In this document: positions 23,767 to 34,620 of the stretch, piece by piece
Numbering within the stretch: position 1 is the stretch's first letter
How the letters are laid out: each line of letters begins with the position of its first letter
Assembly: GCF_963676685.1 (NCBI RefSeq)
Contig: NC_092346.1
Coordinates: 79,809,821 to 79,873,820 of the forward strand
Direction of reading: 5' to 3'
Source of the DNA: Mytilus edulis
Lineage: Eukaryota > Mollusca > Bivalvia > Mytilida > Mytilidae
DNA length: 64,000 nt
The notes under the pieces: model-generated
Database searches by the model: none
The model's input: only the letters and a program-made list of their open reading frames with translations
Told to the model about the DNA's origin: nothing
Program-made: the position numbers and the translations under genes

Positions 23767-24939
23767 CGATTCTAATAGGAATATTTGAACTTTTTCACTT
23801 CGAAGCGGACCTATAGTAGACGCTCGGAATGTCGACATTTTGACTTCATGAACCAAAAACAGAAAATCAGCAGTTTATCAATAAAAAAAGAACAGAAACA
23901 TTTAAACTTACTTTTGGAATGTTTTTTTTTAATTTCCTAGCGAGCAACACTAACAAAAATGTCCATTTTGATCTCTGGCGTTGTTCAAAATTCATCTGAC
24001 GTTGCAATTTCAATTGTGACGTCAATCACGTGCAGCCCATGTTCTATTTGAATTAGAGCATGGCTTTGTACCCAAAGCTTAAGAAGAACGTCATATTAGA
24101 ATAGGGATTAGTCATTTGTAACCTTAATGTGTTAATTAGGGTGGTAAGATGAACATAAAAGGGGAGGATTTGTTAACATTTTAAATAGATAGATTTGAGT
24201 TTTTCTGTAAATTTCAAACATGCAAATTGAAAATTATAACTAATTTGATGAATACACTTGTTTTTATCTCATTGACAAAATATTCACTTGTCAGATTTAG
24301 ATGTCATTTCTATATATCTCTTGTTTCATAACTGTTGGCTTCATTTTTACATTTTTATATTTGTTTCATGTAAGACACTGGTTAATTATTTTGGACATGA
24401 AGAACAACAAAATCAGAGACTGATGTCTTAGATTTGTCAGCTTTTCTTGAAGCTTGCCTTTCCTGAATATTTACCTTTCAAATAATATACATACCTAAAG
24501 CACTTAGAATTCTAATAGTTGTTTCCTCACATGGTTAATAGTAAAACTTATGATTGAATATATTTGGGTCATTTTCAAAAAATGTCGAATTTTCAGTACA
24601 CCCATGCTAAATTTGTATTTCTAATGGAAATTTCAGTTGTAATGGTTTAAATGAAAGCTTGTCGAATTTTTGATTCAGAACATTAATAATAAACACACCT
24701 TACATCTATATTTGATAAGATTAAACTGCATTTAAGTCCGATTTTGGGGGTATTTGTGTGTGTACAGTGTCAGAAAAACACATTTCAAATAATTTTTTCC
24801 GATTTTCTGATCGCCTTGATATCTGCAAAAGGGACTTTTTAAGAACATTTATTATAGTTCTAAAGAAAAATCGTAGCTTCTTTATCATTGTATGTAACAT
24901 ATTATCTACAAACTAAATTGAATCAGCGTAAGGGAGGTT

Positions 24940-25555
24940 CATGTCTATCCTGTTATCGCTACTTAAATCAGCCGTTAAATTATTCTCCCTATGAATATTG
25001 AATCAGTCAGTGTTGATTTCAAAAGTGCAAAGTAATCTTTACATTTAAAATGCCTCATTTCTTGAAAGACAGTGTAGAGAAAAGAAATTTCAAGACATTT
25101 AGAGAAAAAAATAGAGTGTACTTTTTTTCATGTCTATGCTGTTACCAACAATTTTGATTAATTACACCAACAGTATGCTTGTAAAAAGTGCAATAACTTG
25201 TTGGAAACAAAATTCACAAAATAAAACCATAATCACTTCACAAAAGGGAGTAGTTATTTCATAACAGCAATCAAAAACGAAGAAATTTGTCTATCCTGTA
25301 ACTATGGTTGCTATGGTTACAGTAACAGGATAGACAATCGTAGACAAAAACGTCGTTAAATTTTTTATCTTAACATAAAGGTGCAAAACGAATGAAATAT
25401 TTCGTTGTTTGAACTCATCTTAAGGTTATAACGTCTTAATCTTCCCAATTAAGCATTTGCAGGTGCAATACTGATATTGGTAACAGGATAGACAAAAAGG
25501 TAACAGGATAGACTTTTATTTAGTGATATATCAGAAACGTACGTTCCTGTTACCA
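24940..25555. repeat. Cluster of GTAACAGGATAGAC motifs
   Basis: Full or near-full copies at about 24942, 25130 (variant) and 25288 on the minus strand and 25319, 25480 and 25500 on the plus strand, a partial copy near 25545, and one on the far side of the nest at 29071. The spacing is irregular. Confidence 0.7.
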
Positions 25556-26819
25556 ATGAAATAAAGAGAAAAGTAGACTAACTTATGAGGGTTTTACTTG
25601 ATGTTGGGTTTATTTGAAAGGGTGAAAAAATGCCGAACAATATAAATTGCTATCTAAGACTTGCATTACTGGTGGTAAATTTTACAACCTTTGAAAATCA
25701 ATTTTTAGAGGCATTTTTCAGTACAACCTGGAAAATTGGCAAATAATCTATAATTTTACAGAATGAATATATGTGACCAGCCACGACATATCCAGGCTTA
25801 TGGAGGTAGAACGTCATTGTGAGAAAATCGCCATTAAATGCCATTTCCAGGCTTAGGAGGGTACATTGTCTAAAATTTGATTTTTGTATATTTATCTAGA
25901 ATATTCCGAAACAAAACTCTCTGTCATGTTAATATTATGACATATTTGAAACGAGTCAGTACTACGGAAGCGTATTAGCATCACACATTTTTTTTAAAAT
26001 TTTTCTTCCTATGTTTGCGTTTAACGCAAATCTTTGCGATATAACGCAAACCTTTGCGTTATAAAGCAAACCTTTGCATTATAACGCAAACCTTTTGCGT
26101 TGTAACGCAAACCTTTGCGCTATTACGCAAATATCTTGATTTCAATTATTCATTCAGTTTTGTATATATGTCCGTCTGTCATTTATTTCGGATGTGATTT
26201 ACTAGTAGATCAAAAAAAGAAACATAAATACAAGGCCAAATCATTATAATAAATATGCATAGGAATAATGGAATACTTGAATTGCAATTATACATAAATT
26301 AAGACTGATTTGTGCATCAGAAAAGTATATAATTTAACAAGAAAATAGAATATAGTTTAGTATATAGTCATATTTAAATTGAAAGATAAAAAATAATGTC
26401 ATACAATTCTGAAACCTCCAAGTCAAATAGACAAAATGATCTTTCTGCTTTAAAATGAATTATTAATAAGGAAACATTTTTTTTAAATCTCAGAATATGA
26501 TCAAGATTCTTTGATAGAAAGTCATTGAATTTTCTTATTAATATAATGAAGTATTTTTAAGATGCTTGGGTAGCAATTTGAATAGAGAGAACATAATTTT
26601 ATTAATAAAACATCTTCATTCTATACATTTATTGCCAAAGGGTAGCTTGTTTGAATCTAACCTACTTTACACAGTTCTCAAACGAGAGCTTACTTTGGAA
26701 GTATATTTATATTCGGTTATAGCTATATTAGCAGGGTTGATTTTTTTCTTAGGTAAAACCTCAATTTACTCAATTTTCTTTGTAATATATATACTAGTAG
26801 TAACATGGATATCGTTTTT

Positions 26820-27641
26820 GGGGACCTTTATAGTTTGTTGTTCAGTGTCAGCCAATGCTACGGTCAGTCAGGGGTACTACTTGTACAAGTGTATTTTATT
26901 TACTTGAAGAAGTAAAAAAAAATATACACATATAAGTAAACTTGTAGGATACTTATACAAGTGAATTTTATTTACTTGTATAGGTAAAAAAAAATTGGCT
27001 TAGTTATGTCCCTTAGGCATTCAGAATTTTTTACTTGTATAAGTAAAAAAATCATCCTTTCTTCTTTTCTTGAATTCTTAAGATTTCTTTGCTCTAATAG
27101 AATTTTGAATTGTGTATCCTTTACAGATGTCTTTACTAATCATTTAAGTGTAATTTCATGGACAATGAAAATCCCACTTGTCTGTTATCTTCAAAACACT
27201 GCTCATTTACAAGCCCCAAAGGAGCAATTTTTGATTGCCTTGCGCAAATATACAAGATCTTTGCTCAATCAGTTTCTTTGATGAATTAATGAGATGAAAC
27301 ATTGAACTTTAATGAAAAAATTTGAGCAAACCTGGGAAAATCATTAAAGGCATGATTTTACATCTCAAAACTTGAGGATTTTTGTGGGATTGTAAGAAAA
27401 ATTTACTTATATAAGTAAATTTTTTAGAAAATTAAGGGGAGATTATTCAAACATTATTTATTTACTTATATGCGTATATTTTTTTTTACTTCTTCAAGTA
27501 AATAAAATACATTTGTACAAGTAGTACCCCTGACTGACGGTTGAAGACTGTAATTCGGCCTATGATGGTTTACTTTTACGAATAGTGACTTAGATGGAGA
27601 GATTTCTTATTGGCACTCATACCACATCTTCTTATATTATT
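26820..27641 (-). repeat. Mussel dispersed element copy interrupted by an insertion (level 4)
   Basis: 26820-26864 and 27537-27641 together give the same order of blocks as the repeat at 21690-21850, ending ACCACATCTTCTTATA. The left limit is uncertain. The ORF at 26566-26907 runs across its edge and is not a gene. Confidence 0.65.
26865..27536. mobile_element. 672-bp foldback MITE with 5-bp target duplication (level 5)
   Basis: The termini CAGTCAGGGGTACTACTTGT and their complement match over about 80 bp, flanked by ACGGT on both sides (26860-26864, 27537-27541). The interior has repeated small palindromes of the type TTTACTT(A/G)TATAAGTAAA. The uninterrupted target is known from the related repeat copy. 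Confidence 0.85.
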
Positions 27642-28223
27642 CTGCTCATTATTAGTCATTGATATGATCTAATTATTCAAGCATTTTACTTTGCAATGAC
27701 TACAAAGGTGATAAATTTTAATATATACAGCCTCCTCCATTAATAACTACTGTTTCCTTTGAATCTTAAATAAGAAATAAGATAACACAAATGTTTGCGT
27801 TATAACGCAAAGGTTTGCATTATATCCCAAAGGTTTGCGTTTTAACGCAAAAGGTTTGCTTTAAAACGCAAAGGTTTGCGTTATATCGCAAAGGTTTGTG
27901 TTATAACGCAAAGGTTGCGTTATAGTTTGCAAAGGTTTGCTTTTAACGCAAAGGTTTACATTAACGCAAAGGTTTGTGTTATTTCGCAAAGGTTTGCGTT
28001 GTAACGCAAACATAGGAAGAAAAAAAAATGTGCGGCGCTAACATGCTTCCCTACATTTCAAATACTGGTATGAAAATGAGACTGTTCTATGACGACTTTT
28101 ATTTATTGAAGCCACTAATTTATAAAACACAAAATTATTGTATTTATTGGCTTTTAGTGATGTTCAATAGCGTATTTGAATAAAATTTCAAAGACTTAAA
28201 TTTACTACAATGCAAACAATTCT

Positions 28224-28735
28224 TAGCTCTATTTTAGAACATGAAATTTGAACTTGTTGAAATGAAGTTAGTTTGAAATTTGTCAAAGTAAGCTTTAAGA
28301 ATTCCTTTTTTTTAATTTAGATTTATTATGCATTTCTCTAAACATAGTATGCGACGTGTAACAGTTTATAAGTAGGTGTTCTCATATATTAATTTGATAC
28401 GGTGCATTTATTTATATGGATATATTTCAGACTTCATTTATGAAAGAAAAACTTTAGAGCAGAGAATTATTTGGTTTTTTGTAGCTCTATTTTAGAACAT
28501 TTAATTTAAACTTGTTGAAATGAAGTTAGTTTAAAATTGATCAAAGTAAGCTTTAAGAATTCCTTTTTTTTAATTTAGATTTATTATGCATGTCTCTATA
28601 CATAGTAAGCGACGCATAACAGTTTATAAGTAGGTGTTCTCTTATATGCATTTGATACGGTGCATTTATTATGGATATATTTCAGACTTCATTTATGAAA
28701 GGAAATCTATAAAGCAGAAATTTGATTTTTTTTTG
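28224..28735 (+). repeat. Divergent tandem duplication, 258-bp period
   Basis: Two copies starting TAGCTCTATTTTAGAACAT at 28224 and 28482. Both contain AAGTAAGCTTTAAGAATTCC and TTTGATACGGTGCATTTAT, with scattered differences. Confidence 0.85.
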
Positions 28736-29268
28736 TATCAATTTAAAATGTAGATTCAAATATTTTTCACTTCAAACGATAAAGTAAAACTTCTTCAAAA
28801 CTTGTAAAAATGTATAGTTCAGCGTCCGCAAAAAAGAAGCCAACGAAAGTGTTTATCTCTTCTTCACAAATAAGTATTTCATTGAAACTCGATATTTATC
28901 ATGTTTATAATTTTTCTAACAATGACGTTCTACCTCCATAAGCCTGCAAATGTCATGGCGGGTCACATATATAAAAGTTTATTCTCTTGAAAACCATCTA
29001 ATTGGCTACGTAAAACAAGCTTAACATTTTATCTAAACCTTTTCTAAATAACCCGAAATTTCTTTTGAAAATGGTAACAGGATAGACAAAATATTGTACC
29101 ACTGATCAAAAAAGATATTCTTGTATGACATCATTAAGATTGCATCTTTTAATATGTTGTTCCTAAAGTACTGTTTGTTTTGATATGCTTATGTAGAGGG
29201 TTATTTGAATAAGTAACTTTTAATAATTTTTTCAAATTCAAAATTTGACATTTTTTTGAAAATGACCC

Positions 29269-30548
29269 ATTTATTGATGGTTTAGGAAAACAGATCTTTC
29301 AAGCCCCAAACCAATCTGGCCTAAAGTCAATTCTTCACAAGTTGTTTTGTCCCATGTTGATTCAAGCTCCATTATAAGATTTATAAATTAATAATATTTA
29401 TATAACATTCAGGAATTTCTTTAAATATATTTGTTTCAGAGTAAATGGTAGTATAGATGTTTAATGATAGCAGTTAATAGAAGTACTGTATGCATGTTAA
29501 ATATATTGAAGGACCATACAGGTTCATGTACATGTAATACATGTGATAATTATTTTAAATCAACATGGGACAATGATTTGGGAGGGATCAACTTGGGTAC
29601 AGATCAACTTGGGTACAGATCACCATGAAAGCTGGTTTATGATATTATCTGGGAGTCAAACTTGACATTTTTGACATGTCTTTACATGAATAATTTATGA
29701 CCTGCAGATGTGTTATCAGGGCACCAAAACCCTACACTCCTCCCTACAATATTAAAAACAAAATATAATTTTTGCCACAAAAGAAAGCAATTTGCTTAGC
29801 CTCAGTTGTTAAATCCAAAATCTTAAGTTTTAACATGTTCTAACTGTCATAACTGTTCTTCCATGAGAGTATTTTTTTAAAGCTAAAAATGAAGGTGTGG
29901 TAAACAGACCCTCACCAGCAAATATCCAAATAAAGTAAGCTGAAGTCACAAACAATTTATCGTAAAGCTCTAGGGACTTGGAAAAAATAATAAAAACTCC
30001 AATATTTCCTTCCCCCATCCCCTTTTCCACTTTTGCGTTGCAAAATTATAACTATTTTCTTTAAATTTTATGTTGCACTTCACTCTGCAGCCTCCAGGAT
30101 TTAAAGGATTTGTGGTGTCAGTGGTCAATCATACGAAAATGTATCTCTAAAAGAGGAACTGTTATTGCATGTGTATTGACGATTTAAAAACTACCTTTCA
30201 TTTGGACACTTTGACTGTCATATTCATTTTTTTTATTTATTCACAAGTTTCTGCATTGATTATGGTTACCGGGTGATCTCGGCTTTTATCCTTACTAATA
30301 AAAAGTCATCCGAAATGATAGTTTACGACAGCATGATTTATCTAACTACCAACAAAAGTAATTAACTTTTAAGTTGTAAATAACATTTTTATCATAATAT
30401 AGTGGTGAACGCTATTGCCGCAATAGTTCTGTGTACATTTCTTATCGTGATATTGTATTTGCAACTTGTGCTGTGTACATTTTTATTGTGATACAAGTGG
30501 TGAACATTAGCTGCATACATTTTTACCGTGATATCGTGTCGATTCTTA
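29269..30548. other. AT-rich intergenic sequence
   Basis: No gene seen. 30425-30540 holds two or three diverged about 45-bp units (TGTGTACATTT...ATCGTGATA), and 29588-29622 a 19-bp duplicated ATCAACTTGGGTACAGATC-like motif. Confidence 0.5.
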
Positions 30549-30721
30549 CACAGGAGGTTGAAATCCTATCAATGAGGGTCTATAAATATGTCAACTCGAC
30601 TATCACAGTAGAGCTTCTCTCGCGTTGCATTCCTGTCGCTTCTCTCTACGAGAGAAGCTCTACTGTGATAGTCGAGTTGACATATTTATAGACCCTCATT
30701 GATAGGATTTCAACCTCCTGT
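30549..30721. mobile_element. 173-bp hairpin MITE with 8-bp target duplication
   Basis: Arms 30550-30622 and 30649-30721 are perfect 73-bp inverted copies around a 26-bp loop. The direct repeat GATTCTTA flanks it (30541-30548, 30722-30729). An 8-bp duplication is typical of hAT and some other cut-and-paste superfamilies. Confidence 0.85.
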
Positions 30722-30919
30722 GATTCTTATTACCGCAATTGTGATGTGTACATAATATTTTTAACTTATTATCGTCGTAATATTTTAAGACTTTTAAAAT
30801 ATTTCTTTTAGTCGTACATATTTTTAATGTAAATATAAAGATATCCGCAATCTCGGTGTGTAAATTAAATTGCTCATCCGATAAGTGGAGTGCTCCGATT
30901 AAACGGAGGTGAATACCTG

Positions 30920-30949
30920 TACAGAACAGAACAGAACAGAACAGAACAG
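30920..30949 (+). repeat. Short (ACAGA)n microsatellite
   Basis: Six uninterrupted 5-bp units. Confidence 0.9.
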
Positions 30950-31378
30950 TGGTAGCCACCATGCCATGTGTGACAGCAAAAGGCAGGTCATTATCGGCCC
31001 AATTTTTTTTATTAGACGGCCGGTGAACCGGAATCACAGGTTGCCGATCTGATATGAAAAAGAAACAAATCAGAAAAAAAATGTGTGTTTGAGTTTTTCA
31101 TTATAAACTCGTGATATTATACTAAATCCATCAACACCAAATGATGTAAAAGCAGTTGTTTCTTTTATTTAAGAGTTAGAACTGAGGAAAGGAGAACACT
31201 AACTGTTTTTATCATATACATATCTCTTATAATATTGTCGAGTTTTCATTATGTTTGATCATGTTTGTTTTGTCAATGTATTTGCCATAACCAAAATTGT
31301 TTTTTGTCTGTTTTTGCAAATAAAGAATTATTATAAAACTCGAATTCTATACTGAAATAAGTTAGTGTTTGCATAATA

Positions 31379-32171
31379 TACTGACCGACTTTAAAAACGC
31401 AACACTGGATTATTTTTTTGTTATTTTTGAATGAATGTGACACTGCCAAAAGCAATGACTGCCTGTTACAAATGCCAAAATGAGTGTCAGAAAGATCAAC
31501 TAATTCTGTCTGACATGTTTTGGGTTTTCCTTCAGTCGATTCTTGCATTAGCAGTTCAGTTGATAGGAAACATTTATGGCATGAATCTGTACGCAATGGC
31601 ATTCGGCAATTTGATAAGCATTTGACGTGGCGGCCGTAAACATGTCAGGCAAATGACGTTGCATAATTAAATTCTATTGACGTTGCATTGTCACAACATG
31701 TTGATCTGATCATTGCCCTGATGGTCAGCAACAAATCCCGTCTACCTGTATCGTTGTCGGAAGAACAGTAAGACGAGTTTTCGAAGTCAAACAGTATGGT
31801 TTCAGCAAGTTTATGTTTTTCTGTTTGCAGTATTCTTAAGGGCTGATTCAGTTTTTTGCTCCTCATTTTTGGCAATATGGAGATGCAACATTTTTTAACT
31901 GATTTAAGTGTGGCAAAGGATTGAAAGAACTGTTTCACAAAGCAAAAAAACTGAAACAATCTTTTATGGGTCCCAAATTTCGCTTTATCTAAGAAATTCG
32001 TGAGACTTCAAAAATTCGCTATGTTCAATAATCATAGGTAAGTCCAATCTTGATTTTTTTGTAAAAAGAAAGAAGTATGGTAAGCATCAAAAATAGTTGT
32101 AAGATAATCAAACAAGATTTGTTAGAAAAAAATTAAAAAAATGAGTGTTGCATTTTTAAGGTCGTTCAGTA
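31379..32171. mobile_element. 793-bp TIR element, Tc1/mariner-like termini
   Basis: The ends TACTGACCGACTTTAAAAAC and their diverged complement match over about 30 bp, ending in GCAACACT. TA lies outside each end, which fits Tc1/mariner target choice. Several overlapping ORFs of 60-110 codons exist, but I could not recognise a transposase motif. Confidence 0.65.
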
Positions 32172-32357
32172 TATACCGGCACATTCAGTGTAACAGGTCT
32201 GTTGGTTTTTTCTTTACAGATTGAACTCCCAGTATATTTTTGGTGCGGTTTTTTTTTAAAGTCTGAAGTATGCTTTGATTACTGAATTTTAAGTTAAATT
32301 TAATATCATTTTTTTAATGATAGAATCACTGCCACAGAGCTCTGGTGTGCTGTATAA

Positions 32358-32627
32358 ATGTTCATACCTGCCAACTGTCCCTATTTGAGGGGGATTCCAC
32401 CCATGGAGGCTCCCAAATGGAAATTTTGAAAGAGCAATTTTGTCCACAATTTTAGACAAAACAATTAATTGTACAATGGCTTTAGGCTTGTAAAAGTATA
32501 AAGAAGCCAAACAACAATATCAAAATATGTGTGAAGGCCCCCTTGAAGGTTTTGTAGGATGATAAGCGCCATCTTGCAAGTAAAACCCCCATAGGCATTT
32601 TGAAAAGTTGGCAGGTATGAATGTTCC
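32358..32627. mobile_element. Small MITE with CATACCTGCCAACT ends
   Basis: GTTCATACCTGCCAACT near 32358 is repeated in inverted form at 32607-32627, enclosing a non-coding interior. The two overlapping minus ORFs are shadows of the repeat. Confidence 0.6.
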
Positions 32628-32629
32628 AG

Positions 32630-32725
32630 ACCATATGAGCATTTGGACCGTACGCGTATGGTCTGGACCGTATGCGCACTTTTCAAAATACGCATACGGT
32701 CGGACCGTACGCGTACTGTCTGGCT
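32630..32725. repeat. CpG-rich GGACCGTACGCGTA palindromic repeats
   Basis: Several units built on GACCGTACGCGTATGGTC and variants in both orientations, unusually rich in CpG for this window. They abut the preceding MITE. Confidence 0.65.
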
Positions 32726-32785
32726 TATATGAAGAAGTTGGTTTAGTTAAGTAAGATACCAATGACGCTATATATCCTTCTTGCT

Positions 32786-32816
32786 AACTGAGACTACTGT
32801 TATAGTAGTCTCAGTT
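32786..32816. repeat. 31-bp palindrome
   Basis: Essentially perfect inverted repeat centred at 32801, arms AACTGAGACTACTG. Confidence 0.75.
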
Positions 32817-33104
32817 GCTTATACAAATCATGTGTATGGTAAAATATTTAAACAGGGCGAGAATGTTAAGAAATCCATTGTTGTCTGTAATCTTCAGATC
32901 CATTGTATGCATTTTTACATTATAACTTTTAGTTCCCCGAAGGTATCACCAGCCCAATAGTCAGCACTTCTACATGTGCTGACATGAATAATTATAAAAT
33001 GGTCATATTTATAAATTAACTGTTTACAAAACTTTTGAATTCTTAAAATACTAAGGCTTTTCTACCTGAGGAATAGATTACCTTTGCTGTATTTGGCAAA
33101 ACTT

Positions 33105-33262
33105 TAAAGAATTTTGGTCCTCAATGCTCTCCAACTGCGTACTCAGTTTATTTTGCCTTTTTAACTTTTTGGATTCGAGCATCACTGAGGAGTCTTTTGT
33201 AGACGAAACGCGCGTCTGGCGTAAATACAAAATTTAATCCTGGTATCTATGATGAGTTTATT
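33105..33262 (+). mobile_element. Retrozyme-like repeat unit with hammerhead
   Basis: It shares its block order with 7141-7300 and ends CTGGTATCTATGATGAGTTTA. The two units are about 160 bp each. Confidence 0.65.
33177..33224 (+). ncRNA. Hammerhead ribozyme, largely intact
   Basis: Core CTGAGGA (33185-33191, which fits CUGANGA), helix II GTCT/AGAC, GAAA at 33205-33208, a short helix III and GTC at the predicted cleavage site. Helix I has one mismatch relative to the 13.2-kb copy. Confidence 0.7.
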
Positions 33263-33451
33263 GACACCCATCACCAAATAGAAAGAAATGTGGTTTTGGT
33301 TAATTCCGGACAATATATCCGTGCTTTTTAGAGCATGTTCATGCAGATGTCAGTTATACAAGAAACTTGCAAGTGTGAGAAATGATTTTGGTATAGTTTT
33401 TACAATATTATAATACATAAAGACACAGTAATTATGTTATTCTATGTATAT

Positions 33452-33928
33452 TAGTCAACAAAAGAAACGACACAAAAGTTTGAACTCCAATTTATCATAA
33501 AATATAATAGATAGGAGAAACTTTTAAATTATCCAATGAAAAAAATATATTTACAAAGCAAATGCTAATGATAAAAATAATCTGACCAAATTGAAAATGA
33601 GCAAATATCGAGTTATTGAACACAGGAGTCAAGTCTGTTTTGCGGTTAATAAGATGAGAAGTCAGTATTTAAATATATCTGCATAGCCTATGCAGATATA
33701 TTTAAATACTGACTTCTCATCTTATTAAAAAAGTTACTCATTTTTCAGTTTAAAAGTTTTAGTTCAAACATCGATATTTGATTTTTTTGGTAATAAATAC
33801 GATTTTTTAAATAACAAAAAAAATCCGCGTTTTTGTCTAGATCCGGCATTTATTTACATTCGTACAGTGTTTCTAATTTCATTATATATGGAAAATGAAT
33901 TGCCTTCTATCGTTTCTTTTGTTGACTA
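33452..33928. mobile_element. 477-bp MITE with TAGTCAACAAAAGAAACGA ends
   Basis: Inverted terminal repeats of about 19 bp; TA-rich sequence flanks both ends. The interior holds the perfect palindrome at 33646-33728. No ORF. Confidence 0.65.
33646..33728. repeat. 83-bp near-perfect palindrome
   Basis: 41-bp arms with no mismatch, separated by a single C at 33687. It can extrude a long cruciform and folds as one hairpin if transcribed. Confidence 0.9.
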
Positions 33929-34080
33929 GTATATATATATGTTTCGAAAGTCTAAAATTTTTCGTTTGTATTACACTAGAGATATATGTTTCTTGTTACA
34001 ATCAAAATGTTACATTTATCATATGAAAATGCATGAACCAGTACCGCTCCAATTTGCCTGCTGCTTCTAAATACAGAAAA

Positions 34081-34620
34081 AAAAGATGTGGTATGATTGC
34101 AAATGAAACATCTCTTCAGTCACAAGATACAAAAGAACCGTGACATAAATTAACAAATATAGGTCACCGTAAGGCCTTCAACAATGAGCAAAGACAATAA
34201 CCCATAGTCAAATAAAAAAGGCCCCGAAATGTAAAATATAAAATAATTCAAATGAGAAAACTAACAGCCTAATTAATGTACAAAAAAAAACCGAAAAAAA
34301 TAAATTATGTAACACAGCAACAAACGACAACCAATGAATTACAGGCTCCTGTCTTGGGACAGACACATACATACAGAATGTGGCGGGGTTAAACATGTTC
34401 GCGGAATCCCAACCCTCCTTTAACCTGGGACAGTGGTGTGACATTACTATATAAGAAAGTACTATAAAAATCAGTTGAAAAAGGCTAACCTCATCAGATG
34501 GAAACATAGAAATACATCTTACAAAAACACAGAGTAGTCGTGGCCGGGTACTCCTACATCCCTTCAACAAAAAACAACAAGTACAGACCTGAGAGTACTC
34601 GCAGTTACTGACAACTAGTT
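34081..34620 (+). repeat. Mussel dispersed element, longest copy
   Basis: It starts AGATGTGGTATGATTGC and runs through CAAAGACAATAACCCATAG, CATACATACAGAATGTGG and GTGGCCGGGTACTCC. It contains a spurious 120-codon minus ORF. Confidence 0.75.

Larger units (their letters stand above)
21279..24565. other. Region upstream of the MCT-like gene
   Basis: It should hold the promoter and 5'UTR exon(s) of the minus-strand MCT-like gene, but I cannot pinpoint them. It contains a repeat fragment (21690-21850), two hairpins and otherwise AT-rich non-coding sequence. Confidence 0.5.
25966..28050. mobile_element. Foldback-type element with GCGTTATAACGCAAAGGTTT arms (level 3)
   Basis: The ends GGAAGC and GCTTCC are flanked by the direct repeat CTAC (25962-25965, 28051-28054). 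Each arm is a tandem array of an about 20-bp motif built on TTTGCGTTATAACGCAAA (about 26008-26130 left, 27788-28015 right). The motif is itself a palindrome. Confidence 0.75.
25770..28969. mobile_element. Nested inverted-terminus element (level 2)
   Basis: The ends TATGTGACC..CCACGACAT and their complement, with a shared CAGGCTTATGGAGGTAGAAC block, match over about 53 bp. TA flanks each end, which would fit a Tc1/mariner-type target. It encloses level 3. Confidence 0.65.
24566..29268. mobile_element. Outermost inverted-terminus element of a five-level nest (level 1)
   Basis: The ends GGGTCATTTTCAAAAAA and their complement match over about 28 bp and are flanked by ATTT on both sides (24562-24565, 29269-29272), a possible 4-bp target duplication that could be chance. 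The interior left of level 2 contains many copies of GTAACAGGATAGAC in both orientations. No transposase frame recognised. Confidence 0.55.

Noticed and set aside
26566..26907. 113-codon hydrophobic plus-strand ORF
   Set aside because: It runs across the edge of a dispersed repeat and into the ACGGT-flanked foldback; no family signature.
31273..31959. Transposase gene in the TA-flanked element
   Set aside because: Overlapping ORFs on both strands do not show a catalytic triad or helix-turn-helix I could recognise.
33646..33728. microRNA precursor
   Set aside because: Perfect 41-bp arms with a 1-nt loop do not resemble an animal pre-miRNA; it lies within a MITE.
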